64,000 nucleotides of DNA. Source: Streptomyces regalis (lineage in GTDB: Bacteria > Actinomycetota > Actinomycetes > Streptomycetales > Streptomycetaceae). The translations under genes and the position numbers were made by a program. The stretch spans positions 19,568 through 83,567 of the forward strand of contig NZ_LLZG01000187.1 in the NCBI RefSeq assembly GCF_001509475.1, written 5' to 3'. Under the pieces are notes generated by a model, which worked only from the letters and a program-made list of their open reading frames with translations, did no database searches and was not told the origin of the DNA. Within the stretch, counting starts at the first letter, position 1. Every line of letters starts with the position of its first letter. This document shows positions 48,624 to 57,203 of this stretch, piece after piece.

Positions 48624-49448
48624 GTGAGTCTGCATCCCACCCTCCAGCCCTACGCCGACGCCTGGACCCACTCCATCGAAGCGATATCCGAGCTGGTGAC
48701 GCCGCTGGTGGAGGGAGAGTGGAACCGGCGTACGCCCTGCCCCGGCTGGTCGGTGCGCGACGTGGTGTCCCATGTCATCGGCCTGGACTGCGAGATGCTC
48801 GGCGACCCGCGCCCCATCCACACGCTCCCGCGCGACCTCTTCCACGTCACGAACGACCACCAGCGCTACATGGAGATGCAGGTCGACGTCCGCCGCCACC
48901 ACACGGCACCGGAGATGACGTCCGAGCTGGAGTACACGGTCATCCGCCGCAACCGCCAGCTGCGCAACGAGTCCCGCGACCCCGGCACCAAGGTGCGCGG
49001 CCCGCTCGGGACGGAGCTCACCCTCGAAGAGTCCATGCGGGGCCACGCCTTCGACGTGTGGGTGCACGAGCAGGACCTGCGCACCTCCCTCGGCCGCCCC
49101 GGCAACCTCGACTCCCCCGGCGCGCATGTCGCCCGCGACGTCCTGCTGGCCGCGCTTCCCGAGATCGTCGCCACGAAGTCGAACGCCCCGCGCAGTTCGG
49201 CGGTCGTCTTCGACGTCCACGGCCCGATCGAGTTCCTCCGCACGATCCGCGTCGACATCCAGGGCCGCGGCACCCTCGAAACGGCCCCCGCCCTGGGCCC
49301 CGCCGCCACCCTCACCCTCGACTGGGAGACCTACGTCCGCCTCGCCTGCGGCCGCGTTACGCCGGATGCCGTGGCGGACCGGGTGAAGGCGGAGGGGGAT
49401 CCGGATCTGACGGCGGCGATCCTGCGGAACTTCACGGTGACGCCGTAG
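48624..49448 (+). CDS. Mycothiol-dependent maleylpyruvate isomerase-family protein
   Basis: A 274-residue protein of the DinB/MDMPI fold: N-terminal four-helix bundle with WNRRTPCPGWSVRDVVSHVIGLDCEML, whose His and the later HAFDVWVHEQDLRTSLGR histidines match the metal triad. A C-terminal domain with LDWETYVRLACGR follows. These enzymes use mycothiol, the actinobacterial thiol, in isomerisation or detoxification. GTG at 48624 is chosen as the first codon before MSLHPTLQPYADAW, with GAGGGG about 9 bases upstream. Confidence 0.9.
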   Translation: MSLHPTLQPYADAWTHSIEAISELVTPLVEGEWNRRTPCPGWSVRDVVSHVIGLDCEMLGDPRPIHTLPRDLFHVTNDHQRYMEMQVDVRRHHTAPEMTSELEYTVIRRNRQLRNESRDPGTKVRGPLGTELTLEESMRGHAFDVWVHEQDLRTSLGRPGNLDSPGAHVARDVLLAALPEIVATKSNAPRSSAVVFDVHGPIEFLRTIRVDIQGRGTLETAPALGPAATLTLDWETYVRLACGRVTPDAVADRVKAEGDPDLTAAILRNFTVTP

Positions 49449-49457
49449 GGCGCATCC

Positions 49458-49483
49458 CAGCCCGTCCGGCGTTCGAGGCCGAG
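49458..49483. repeat. Intergenic repeat, copy 1
   Basis: Begins cagcccgtccggcgttcgag; 24 of 26 positions match the sequence at 49569-49594. It belongs to a sequence commonly repeated downstream of Streptomyces genes. Confidence 0.8.
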
Positions 49484-49568
49484 CACCGCCATCCCGATCC
49501 CCCACCCACCCGCAGGGGCTTCGCCTCACGGTGCTGACGGTCACTTCCCAGCGCCGGTCCGTGCATTT

Positions 49569-49674
49569 CAGCCCGTCCGGCGTTTGAGGACGAGGCCCGT
49601 TCAGGGCCGATGGGGGTCCAGGGGGCAAAGCCCCCTGGCGGGGTCGAAGGGGCTCCGCCCCTTCAGGATGGGAC
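49569..49674. repeat. Intergenic repeat with two hairpins
   Basis: Begins cagcccgtccggcgtttgag (copy 2 of the 26-base repeat). Two hairpins follow: CCAGGGGGC/GCCCCCTGG (49618-49638, loop aaa) and GAAGGGGC/GCCCCTTC (49646-49664, loop tcc). This composite is a well-known repeated intergenic element of Streptomyces and probably also ends the MDMPI-family transcript. The 290-base gap holds nothing else but the methyltransferase promoter. Confidence 0.8.
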
Positions 49675-49738
49675 GGGTAGGGGCGGCGGGGGCGAAAACT
49701 ACTGTCGCCCACTCCGCACCCGCGGCTAACGTCCCGCC

Positions 49739-50518
49739 GTGACCGACACCGAGATCGACACCACATCCAGCCACCCGCCACGCCTGACCCGCCTGACCTT
49801 CCACGGCCCCCTGTCGGAGACGCGCGCGAACAACCTCGTGCAGCGACTCACCCGGACAAACCCCACCACCGTCCTCGACATCGGCTGCGGCTGGGGCGAG
49901 TTGATGCTCCGCGTCCTGGCCGCCGCCCCCGAAGCGACGGGCGTCGGCATCGACATCAAGGCCGAGGATCTCGCCCGCGGCCGCCGCAACGCCGAGGCCC
50001 GAGGGCTGGCACAAAGAGCGGCATTCGTAGAGGAGTCCGCCGTCGGGACCTCGCACGGCCCCGCCGACCTGGTCCTGTGCGTCGGAGCGAGCCAGGCCCT
50101 GAGCGCGGCCGAGCCGCCGGAGCACACCACCGAGGCTCTGCGCGCCCTGCGCCGCCTGGTCGCCGACGGCGGCCGTGTGCTGCTCGGGGAGGGCTTCTGG
50201 CAGCGCCCTCCTACCTCCGCCGAACTCTCCGGCATGTGGCCGGGAGCGGCGGCGACGGACCACTACGACCTCGCGACCCTGCTCGATCTCGCGGTCGCCG
50301 CCGGTTTCCGCCCGGAGTGGACCGAGACGGCGAACCTCGACGAGTGGGAGGAGTTCGAGTCGGCGTACCAGGCGGACGTCGAGGCATGGCTGGCCGAGCA
50401 CCCCGACCACCCGCTCGCGGCCGAGACACGCGAGCGCCTCGACGGTCATCGCGCCCAGTGGATGAGCTATCGCGGGGTACTGGGACTCGCCTACCTCACC
50501 CTCGTCCCGGCCCGCTGA
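49739..50518 (+). CDS. SAM-dependent methyltransferase
   Basis: A 259-residue class I methyltransferase: motif I VLDIGCGWGELMLRVL, acidic strand 2 VGIDIKAEDLARG, motif IV DLVLCVGASQAL, and GGRVLLGEGFWQRPPT. The C-terminal region has WEEFESAYQADVEAWLAEHPDHP, as in a common actinobacterial subgroup annotated only as methyltransferase. GTG at 49739 lies 6 bases after TAACGT (49727-49732), so it is probably leaderless. Substrate unknown. Confidence 0.87.
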   Translation: MTDTEIDTTSSHPPRLTRLTFHGPLSETRANNLVQRLTRTNPTTVLDIGCGWGELMLRVLAAAPEATGVGIDIKAEDLARGRRNAEARGLAQRAAFVEESAVGTSHGPADLVLCVGASQALSAAEPPEHTTEALRALRRLVADGGRVLLGEGFWQRPPTSAELSGMWPGAAATDHYDLATLLDLAVAAGFRPEWTETANLDEWEEFESAYQADVEAWLAEHPDHPLAAETRERLDGHRAQWMSYRGVLGLAYLTLVPAR

Positions 50519-50540
50519 CACGCCCCTGACTCAAGCCGGC

Positions 50541-51836
50541 TCACGCGGGAACGTGCACGGTCTCCACCCTGCTGGCGACCAGCCGTTCCCGCTCCCGCCG
50601 AGCCGCCCGCTTGCGCAGCCGCAGGATCTGGCTGACCCCCAGCGCCTGGAGGACGAACACTGCCGAGAAGGCGATGGCGTAGTCGTCCCCCGTCGCATCC
50701 AGCAGCACGCCGACCGCGAACAGCGTCGTCATCGAGGCGACGAACCCGCCCATGTTGGTGATGCCGGACGCCGTCCCCTGCCGCTCCGGCGGATTCGCCG
50801 GCCGCGCGAAGTCGAATCCGAGCATCGAGGCCGGCCCGCACGCCCCGAGCACCGCGCACAGCACGATCAGCAGCCACATCGGCGCCGTGTCGCCGGGCCA
50901 GGCCAGCGTCGTCGCCCACAGCGCCGCCGTCGCCCCGACGGTCCCGAGCGCCAGCGGCAGCCGCGCCTCGTGGTGCCGGGCGACGATCTGGCCGTAGACC
51001 AGGCCCACGACCATGTTGGACAGGACGACCAGGGTGAGCAGTTCACCGGCCGTCGCCCGGGACAGCCCCTGCGCCTCCACCAGGAACGGCATCCCCCACA
51101 GCAGCAGGAACACCATCGCCGGGAACTGCGTCGTGAAGTGCACCCACAGCCCCAGCCGCGTGCCCGGCTCCCCCCAGGACGCGGCGATCTGACGGCGTAC
51201 GTACGCCGCGCCCAGGTGCGGCAGCGGCTCCGGCTCGTGCCCCTCGGGGTGGTCCTTCAGGAACAGGAGCAGCAGGACCAGTACGACGACGCCCGCCGCC
51301 GCGCTGCCCGCGAACGCCGCCGTCCAGCCCACGCCGTGCAGCAGCCGGGCCAGCACCAGCGTGGAGACGAGGTTGCCCGCCATGCCCGCGAGCCCCGCGA
51401 GCTGCGCGATCAGCGGACCGCGCCGGGCCGGGAACCACCGGCCGCCGAGCCGCAGCACGCTGATGAACGTCATCGCGTCGCCGCAGCCCAGCAGCGCGCG
51501 CGAGGCGAGGGCCATGCCGTACGACGGCGAGAAGGCGAAGCCCAGCTGGCCCACCGTGAACAGCACCACGCCGATGGTCAGCACCTTCTTGGTGCCGAGC
51601 CGGTCGACGAGCAGGCCGACGGGTATCTGCATGCCCGCGTAGACGAGCAGTTGCAGGATCGAGAAGGTCGACAGGGCCGAGGCGTTCACGTCGAAGCGGT
51701 CCGCCGCGTCGAGGCCGGCGACCCCCAGGGACGTACGGAAGATGACGGCGACGAAGTAGACCGAGACGCCTATGCCCCAGACGGCGGCGGCGCGGCGGCC
51801 GCCCGGAGGGTCACCCGGCAACGCGGCGGCTCTCAT
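50541..51836 (-). CDS. MFS transporter
   Basis: A 431-residue major facilitator with 12 predicted helices in two halves, a central cytoplasmic loop (FLKDHPEGHEPEPLPH) and the motif VGLLVDRLGTKKVLTIG after helix 2, the family loop signature. FDVNASALSTFSILQLLVYAGMQIPVG resembles the anion:cation symporter/ExuT-type branch, suggesting an organic acid or sugar acid substrate. Its ATG overlaps the stop of the GntR gene by 4 bp, so it is co-translated with that regulator and probably controlled by it. Confidence 0.9.
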   Translation of the reverse strand: MRAAALPGDPPGGRRAAAVWGIGVSVYFVAVIFRTSLGVAGLDAADRFDVNASALSTFSILQLLVYAGMQIPVGLLVDRLGTKKVLTIGVVLFTVGQLGFAFSPSYGMALASRALLGCGDAMTFISVLRLGGRWFPARRGPLIAQLAGLAGMAGNLVSTLVLARLLHGVGWTAAFAGSAAAGVVVLVLLLLFLKDHPEGHEPEPLPHLGAAYVRRQIAASWGEPGTRLGLWVHFTTQFPAMVFLLLWGMPFLVEAQGLSRATAGELLTLVVLSNMVVGLVYGQIVARHHEARLPLALGTVGATAALWATTLAWPGDTAPMWLLIVLCAVLGACGPASMLGFDFARPANPPERQGTASGITNMGGFVASMTTLFAVGVLLDATGDDYAIAFSAVFVLQALGVSQILRLRKRAARRERERLVASRVETVHVPA

Positions 51837-52510
51837 CGCTCTTCACCCCGCGCCAGATGCGAGAACCAGCCGATGTGCCGGTGGACCGTCCCGACGGCGG
51901 CCTCGGCGTCCCCGGAGCGCAGGGCCCGGAGGATCTCCTCGTGTTCGGCGAGGGTCTTGGCGATCCGGTCGGGGTGGGAGTGCAGGACGGCGACGCCCAT
52001 GCGCAGTTGCCGGTCGCGCAGTTGGTCGTACAGCCGCGACAGGATCTCGTTGCCGCCGCTGCGCACGATCTCCGCGTGGAAGCACCGGTCGGTGACGGCG
52101 GCCCCCGCGAGATCGCCGGCGGCGGCCTGCGCCTTCTGCTGGGCGAGCAGTTCCTCCAGGCGCGCGATGAGGCCGGGGGGCGCGGGTACGGCCTTGCGCG
52201 CCGCGTGCTCCTCGACGAGCATCCGCGTCTCCACCACGTCCTTGATCTCCTGTGCGGAGACCGGCAGGACCAGTGCGCCCTTCTTCGGGTAGAGCTTGAT
52301 CAGCCCCTCAACCTCCAGCCGCAGCAGCGCCTCCCGCACCGGCGTGCGCGAGACTCCGACGGCCTCGGCGAGCTCGCCCTCGGTGAGGAGGGTCCCGCCC
52401 TCGTAACGGCGTTGCAGGACGCCCTGCTTGACGTGGGTGTAGACGCGGTCGGCGGCGGGCGGCTGCTTCATGGACTGCTGCTTCACGGGGGCGGGCGGAG
52501 CGGAAGGCAT
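51833..52510 (-). CDS. GntR-family (FCD/FadR-type) regulator
   Basis: A 225-residue regulator: winged HTH at about 20-85 (RVYTHVKQGVLQRRYEGGTLLTEGELAEAVGVSRTPVREALLRLEVEGLI) and an all-helical FCD effector domain (about 95-220) with metal-binding type residues (TDRCFHAEIV, EHEEILRAL, HRHIGWF). ATG at 52510 is chosen because a -10-like TATGCT (minus strand, 52517-52522) ends 6 bases upstream, making it leaderless. It forms an operon with the MFS gene by ATGA-type overlap, so a shared ligand, probably an organic acid, is likely. Confidence 0.9.
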   Translation of the reverse strand: MPSAPPAPVKQQSMKQPPAADRVYTHVKQGVLQRRYEGGTLLTEGELAEAVGVSRTPVREALLRLEVEGLIKLYPKKGALVLPVSAQEIKDVVETRMLVEEHAARKAVPAPPGLIARLEELLAQQKAQAAAGDLAGAAVTDRCFHAEIVRSGGNEILSRLYDQLRDRQLRMGVAVLHSHPDRIAKTLAEHEEILRALRSGDAEAAVGTVHRHIGWFSHLARGEER

Positions 52511-52632
52511 GTGCACAGCATAGATACAACACGTACGCATCGCGGCGTCCATCCACCATGCGGACGGGAAACCAGACGAGGCATCAGAAAACATAACCCG
52601 CCTCACCCGTCGCACAACCTTCTGTGCTACTT

Positions 52633-52647
52633 ACGTGTCACACACGT
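52633..52647. promoter_or_regulatory. Inverted repeat upstream of the first S11 peptidase
   Basis: ACGTGT-CAC-ACACGT, a perfect 6-bp inverted repeat with a 3-base centre, in the divergent region between the GntR regulator (52510) and the S11 gene (52717). It could serve either gene. Confidence 0.45.
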
Positions 52648-52716
52648 GCGGCCCGACCATTCCCCCCGCCAACTCGGCCGCATATCGGGGCATTCGACGC
52701 AATCGGGGTATTTAAG

Positions 52717-53616
52717 TTGATAACTGCCACCAAGGGTCTCCGTATCCGCAGAGCCGCTGCCGCCGTCATGACCACCGGCGCGGTGCTCGTCACCGGAGCC
52801 CTCACCGCGGCACCCGCGCAGGCCGCCACGGCACCCACCATCAGCTCCAAGGGTGGGTTCCTGATGAACAGCGCGAACGGCAAGACGCTCTTCACCAAGG
52901 CCGCTGACACCAAGGCGCTCACCGCCTCGACCACGAAGATCATGACCGCGAAGGTCGTGCTCTCGCAGGCGAACCTGAACCTCGACACCAAGGTCACGAT
53001 CAAGGGCGCCGTCAGCGACTACATCGTCTCCAAGGGCGCCTCGTCGGCCGGCCTGATCGTCGGCGACAAGGTCACCGTCCGTCAGCTGCTGTACGGGATG
53101 ATGCTCAAGTCGGGCTGCGACGCCGCGATGACCCTCGCCGACAAGTTCGGTTCCGGCTCGACGGTCGCCGCCCGCACCAAGAACTTCATCGGCAAGATGA
53201 ACACCATGGCCAAGAGCCTGGGCATGACGAAAACGCACTTCGATTCGTTCGACGGCATCAGCAACGGCTCCAACTACTCGACGCCGCGCGATCTGACGAA
53301 GCTCGCCCGGAGCGCGATGAAGAGCTCGACGTTCAAGACCGTCGTGAAGACCAAGCAGTACACGGCAAAGACGATCACGAAGACCGGCGCCACCCGCACG
53401 ATGGCACCGTGGAAGAACACCAACACCCTGCTCGGCTGGAACGGCACGCTCGGCGTGAAGACCGGCTCGGGCACCGAGGCCAAGTACTGCCTCGTCTTCG
53501 CCGCCACCAAGAACGGCGAGTCGGTGATGGGCGCCGTCCTGACCGCTCCCAATGAGGCGAAGCGCACGGAGGACGTGAAGAAGCTCATCAACTACGGCTA
53601 CGCGAAGATCAGCTGA
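52717..53616 (+). CDS. S11-family D-alanyl-D-alanine carboxypeptidase, copy 1
   Basis: A 299-residue exported serine peptidase/penicillin-binding protein of the PBP5 family, acting on cell-wall peptides. Signal peptide RRAAAAVMTTGAVLVTGALTAAPAQA. Active-site motifs: Ser71-Thr-Thr-Lys74, Ser132-Gly-Cys134 where most family members have Ser-x-Asn, and Lys248-Thr-Gly250. The TTG at 52717 is chosen because the downstream paralogue begins with the same ITxxKGxRxRRAAA from a GTG at the matching place; no ATG or GTG fits. No C-terminal membrane anchor. The tandem copy follows 170 bases on. Confidence 0.88.
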   Translation: MITATKGLRIRRAAAAVMTTGAVLVTGALTAAPAQAATAPTISSKGGFLMNSANGKTLFTKAADTKALTASTTKIMTAKVVLSQANLNLDTKVTIKGAVSDYIVSKGASSAGLIVGDKVTVRQLLYGMMLKSGCDAAMTLADKFGSGSTVAARTKNFIGKMNTMAKSLGMTKTHFDSFDGISNGSNYSTPRDLTKLARSAMKSSTFKTVVKTKQYTAKTITKTGATRTMAPWKNTNTLLGWNGTLGVKTGSGTEAKYCLVFAATKNGESVMGAVLTAPNEAKRTEDVKKLINYGYAKIS

Positions 53617-53636
53617 CCATCGCGTACACCTGGGCA

Positions 53637-53666
53637 GAGGGCGACCACTCATCAGTGGTCGCCCTC
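53637..53666 (+). terminator. Hairpin terminator between the two S11 genes
   Basis: Perfect 13-bp stem GAGGGCGACCACT (53637-53649) with AGTGGTCGCCCTC (53654-53666) and a 4-base loop. It separates the paralogues into two transcription units. Confidence 0.88.
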
Positions 53667-53747
53667 GTCACATCCATTTCTTCCGTCCGCCGTACAACCC
53701 TTGACGCTCCTCGCGTGTCTTCTGAGCGCCTCCCCCCTCCACATCGC

Positions 53748-53765
53748 AAATGTCCGTGGACATTT
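53748..53765. promoter_or_regulatory. 18-bp palindrome before the second S11 gene
   Basis: AAATGTCC-GT-GGACATTT, perfect 8-bp arms, ends 21 bases before the GTG at 53787. It is AT-rich against its surroundings and absent from the equivalent place of copy 1. It could be an operator or, if transcribed, a hairpin near the ribosome site. Confidence 0.65.
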
Positions 53766-53786
53766 CGCATATTCGGAGCGTTCATA

Positions 53787-54725
53787 GTGATAACCGGCAT
53801 CAAGGGCGTACGTTTCCGCAGAGCCGCCGCCGTCGTCTTCACCACCGGCGCGCTGGTCGCCGGCGGCGCCCTGACGTCACCCGCCCAGGCGGCGACCGCC
53901 CCCACGGTCAGCGCCAAGGGCGCGTTCATGCTCAACAGTGCGACGGGCTCCACGCTCTTCAGCAAGTACGCCGACACCAAGCGGCCGATGGCGAGCACCA
54001 CCAAGATCATGACGGCCCGTGTCGTGCTGAGCACCCCCGACCTGAACCTCGATCGCAAGATCACCATCAAGCAGGCCTACCGCGACTACGTCGCCGCCAA
54101 GGGTGCGAGCACCGCGGACCTGAGGACCGGTGACAAGGTCACCATCCGCCAGCTGCTGCACGCGATGATGCTGCCGTCCGGATGCGACGCCGCGATGGCC
54201 CTCGCGGACACCTTCGGCACCGGCACGACGGTCTCGGCGCGCACCAAGTCCTTCATCAGCAAGATGAACACCAAGGCCGACGCCCTCGGCCTGACGAACA
54301 CGCACTTCGACACGTTCGACGGCAACTCGACGCAGAACACCAACTACACGACGCCACGCGACCTCGCGAAGCTCACCCGCAGCGCGATGAAGTACTCGAC
54401 GTTCAGCGGCATCGTGAAGAAGCAGAAGACGGTGCAGTACGCGACGACGAGCACCGGCGGCACCCGCACGTACACCTGGTACAACACCAACAAGCTGCTG
54501 GGCTCCTACAGCGGCGCGACCGGCGTGAAGACCGGCACCAACACCCCGGCCGGCCCCTGCCTCGTCTTCGCCGGAACCCGTGACGGCAAGACGGTCGTCG
54601 GCGTCCTCCTCAACGACCAGTACCGCTTCACGGACGCTGCGAAGCTGATGGACTACGCCTTCGGCTCGACCTCGGCGAGCACGATGCAGCTGCGCACGCT
54701 GCCGCAGGGCGCACAGCGGGACTGA
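53787..54725 (+). CDS. S11-family D-alanyl-D-alanine carboxypeptidase, copy 2
   Basis: A 312-residue paralogue of the preceding gene: signal peptide RRAAAVVFTTGALVAGGALTSPAQA, STTK, SGCDAAM again with Cys in the second motif, and VKTGTNT. The GTG at 53787 is preceded by GGAG at 8-11 bases. A longer C-terminal tail (STMQLRTLPQGAQRD) differs from copy 1. The copies share most motif blocks, but separate terminators and the palindrome before this copy suggest separate regulation. Confidence 0.9.
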   Translation: MITGIKGVRFRRAAAVVFTTGALVAGGALTSPAQAATAPTVSAKGAFMLNSATGSTLFSKYADTKRPMASTTKIMTARVVLSTPDLNLDRKITIKQAYRDYVAAKGASTADLRTGDKVTIRQLLHAMMLPSGCDAAMALADTFGTGTTVSARTKSFISKMNTKADALGLTNTHFDTFDGNSTQNTNYTTPRDLAKLTRSAMKYSTFSGIVKKQKTVQYATTSTGGTRTYTWYNTNKLLGSYSGATGVKTGTNTPAGPCLVFAGTRDGKTVVGVLLNDQYRFTDAAKLMDYAFGSTSASTMQLRTLPQGAQRD

Positions 54726-54741
54726 TCCGATCCGACGTGCG

Positions 54742-54771
54742 AAGGGGGTGCCCCGACCGGGACACCCCCTT
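54742..54771. terminator. Bidirectional terminator between S11 copy 2 and the bkd operon
   Basis: AAGGGGGTG (54742-54750) pairs with CACCCCCTT (54763-54771), extended inward by CCCG/CGGG after one mismatch (G-U on the minus strand), followed by a T on the plus strand. Confidence 0.8.
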
Positions 54772-54777
54772 TCTCGG

Positions 54778-56196
54778 CTACGCCCAGGTGATCAGCCGCT
54801 TCGGCTGCTCCAGGATCGCCGCCACGTCGGCCAGCACCTTGGAACCCAACTCCCCGTCCACCAACCGGTGGTCGAAGCTGAGCGCCAGCGTGGTGACCTG
54901 ACGCGGCTTGACCTTGCCCTTGTGGACCCACGGCTGGAGCTTGATCGCGCCGACCGCGAGGATGGCGGACTCGCCGGGGTTGAGGATCGGGGTGCCGGTG
55001 TCGACGCCGAAGACGCCGACGTTGGTGATGGTGACCGTGCCGCCCTGCATCGCGGCCGGGGTGGTCTTCCCGTCCCGCGCCGTCGACACCAACTCGCCGA
55101 GCGCCTCGGCCAGTTGCGGGAGGGTCTTGGCGTGGGCGTCCTTGATGTTCGGGACGATCAGACCGCGCGGGGTCGCCGCCGCGATGCCCAGGTTGACGTA
55201 GTGCTTCTGCACGATCTCCTGGGCCGCCTCGTCCCAGGACGCGTTGACGTCCGGGTTGCGCTTGATGGCGACCAGGAGGGCCTTGGAGATCAGCAGCAGG
55301 GGGTTCACGCGCAGACCCGCGAACTCCTTGTCCTGCTTGAGCTCCTCGACCAGCTTCATCGTGCGCGTCACGTCCACCGTCACGAACTCCGTGACATGCG
55401 GCGCCGTGAACGCCGAGCCGACCATCGCCGCCGCCGTCGCCTTGCGGACGCCCTTCACGGGGATACGGGTCTCACGAGCCGTGTCGTACGTGGCCACCGG
55501 AGCCGACGTGGCCGCCGGGGCGGCGACCGGGGCGGGCTGGGACACCGGCTCGGGAGCGGGGGCCGGCGGGGCCACCGCCGCGTGGACGTCCTCGCGGGTG
55601 ATGATGCCGTCGGGGCCGGTCGGGGTCACCGTGGCCAGGTCGACGCCCAGGTCCTTCGCCAGCTTGCGCACCGGCGGCTTGGCCAGCGGCCGGGGAGGCG
55701 TCACCGCCGCGGCGGCGGGGCCGTGGCCGTTGAGCTCCGACTGCAGGGCCTGCGCCGCCGTCGAGGGCTCCTGGCGCGGGACGTCGGCCCCCTTGCGCGG
55801 GCGGCGCTTGGTCGAGGAGGCGGCCACGCCGTAGCCGACCAGCACCGGCTGGCGGCCCTGGGGCTTGGCCTCCTCCGGCTCCTTCTCGGCGGGAGCCGGA
55901 GCCTGGGCCGGCGCCTCGGCGACCGGGGACGCACCGCCCGCCACGTCCACCGCGATGATCGCCGTACCGACGTCCACCGTCGTGCCCTCGGGGAAGTGCA
56001 GCTCGTGGACCACCCCGTCGTACGGGATGGGGAGTTCCACGGCCGCCTTGGCCGTCTCGACCTCGCACACCACCTGGCCGTCGGTGACCGTGTCGCCCGG
56101 CTGGACGTACCACTTGAGGATCTCGGCCTCGGTGAGTCCCTCGCCCACGTCGGGCATCTTGAACTCACGCACGGACGCTTCAGTCATCGTCGTCAT
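54778..56196 (-). CDS. bkdC: Dihydrolipoamide acyltransferase (E2) of a branched-chain keto-acid dehydrogenase
   Basis: A 472-residue E2 core enzyme. Lipoyl domain at about 10-85 with the lipoylated Lys50 in EVETAKAAVELP; Ala/Pro linker; peripheral-subunit-binding domain at about 185-220 (VRKLAKDLGVDLATVTPTGPDGIITREDV); catalytic domain at about 245-472 ending in SFDHRLVDG (His443, Asp447). It accepts the acyl group from E1 and passes it to CoA. ATG at 56196 has GAGGAGAGGGG upstream. It is the last gene of the E1alpha-E1beta-E2 operon, 10 bases after E1beta; E3 is not here. Substrate class (branched-chain against pyruvate) is inferred from the two-chain E1 and genus synteny; the products would prime branched fatty acids. 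Confidence 0.9.
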   Translation of the reverse strand: MTTMTEASVREFKMPDVGEGLTEAEILKWYVQPGDTVTDGQVVCEVETAKAAVELPIPYDGVVHELHFPEGTTVDVGTAIIAVDVAGGASPVAEAPAQAPAPAEKEPEEAKPQGRQPVLVGYGVAASSTKRRPRKGADVPRQEPSTAAQALQSELNGHGPAAAAVTPPRPLAKPPVRKLAKDLGVDLATVTPTGPDGIITREDVHAAVAPPAPAPEPVSQPAPVAAPAATSAPVATYDTARETRIPVKGVRKATAAAMVGSAFTAPHVTEFVTVDVTRTMKLVEELKQDKEFAGLRVNPLLLISKALLVAIKRNPDVNASWDEAAQEIVQKHYVNLGIAAATPRGLIVPNIKDAHAKTLPQLAEALGELVSTARDGKTTPAAMQGGTVTITNVGVFGVDTGTPILNPGESAILAVGAIKLQPWVHKGKVKPRQVTTLALSFDHRLVDGELGSKVLADVAAILEQPKRLITWA

Positions 56197-56206
56197 GCCC
56201 CTCTCC

Positions 56207-57202
56207 TCAGTACGCCAGGGCACGGTCGACGGCGTCGAGCACCCGGTCCAGGCCCGGCAGGTACTCCTCCTCCAGGCGCGCCGGCGGGTACGGGGCGTGA
56301 TAGCCGCCGACCCTCAGCACCGGGGCCTCCAGGTGGTAGAAGCAACGCTCCGTGATCCGGGCGGCGATCTCCGCGCCCGAGCCGAAGAACACCGGGGCCT
56401 CGTGGACCACGACCAGGCGACGGGTCTTCTCGACGGAGGCCTGGATGGAGTCGAAGTCGAGCGGGGACACCGACCGCAGGTCCAGGACCTCCAGGTTCCG
56501 GCCCTCCTCGGCGGCTGCGTCGGCGACCTCCTGGCACAGCTTCACCATCGGGCCGTACGCGGCCAGCGTGAGGTCCGTGCCCTCGCGGACGACCTTCGCC
56601 TTGTGCAGCGGGCCCGGGATGGCCTCGGTGTTGACCTCGGCCTTGTCCCAGTAGCGCCGCTTCGGCTCGAAGAAGATCACCGGGTCGTCGCTCTGGATGG
56701 CCTGCTGCATCATCCAGTACGCGTCCGACGCGTTGGAAGGGCTGACGATCTTCAGACCCGCCACGTGCGCGAAGAGCGACTCGGGGGACTCCGAGTGGTG
56801 CTCCACCGCACCGATGCCGCCGCCGTAGGGGATGCGGACGACGACCGGCAGCTTGACCTTGCCCAGCGAGCGGGCGTGCATCTTCGCGAGCTGCGTGACG
56901 ATCTGGTCGTAGGCCGGGAAGACGAAGCCGTCGAACTGGATCTCCACGACCGGGCGGTAGCCGCGCAGGGCCAGGCCGATCGCGGTGCCGACGATGCCCG
57001 ACTCCGCGAGCGGGGTGTCGATGACCCGGCTCTCGCCGAAGTCCTTCTGCAGGCCGTCCGTGACCCGGAAGACGCCGCCGAGCTTGCCGACGTCCTCGCC
57101 CATGATCAGGACCTTGGGGTCGGAGTCCAGGGCGCGGCGCAGCGACTCGTTGATCGCCTTGGCCAGAGCCATGTTTTTGGATGTCACAGCTTCGGCTGCC
57201 AT
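56207..57202 (-). CDS. bkdB: 2-oxo acid dehydrogenase E1 beta subunit
   Basis: A 331-residue transketolase-like subunit: MALAKAINESLRRALDSDPKVLIMGEDVGKLGGVF contains the conserved Glu-Asp of the ThDP site, with GYRPVVEIQFDGFVFPAYDQI and LPVVVRIPYGGGIGAVEHHSESPES following. The C-terminal transketolase domain carries VLDLRSVSPLDFDSI. It pairs with the alpha subunit encoded one base upstream (stop 57204, start 57202), so it is translationally coupled. Confidence 0.93.
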   Translation of the reverse strand: MAAEAVTSKNMALAKAINESLRRALDSDPKVLIMGEDVGKLGGVFRVTDGLQKDFGESRVIDTPLAESGIVGTAIGLALRGYRPVVEIQFDGFVFPAYDQIVTQLAKMHARSLGKVKLPVVVRIPYGGGIGAVEHHSESPESLFAHVAGLKIVSPSNASDAYWMMQQAIQSDDPVIFFEPKRRYWDKAEVNTEAIPGPLHKAKVVREGTDLTLAAYGPMVKLCQEVADAAAEEGRNLEVLDLRSVSPLDFDSIQASVEKTRRLVVVHEAPVFFGSGAEIAARITERCFYHLEAPVLRVGGYHAPYPPARLEEEYLPGLDRVLDAVDRALAY

Positions 57203-57203
57203 G

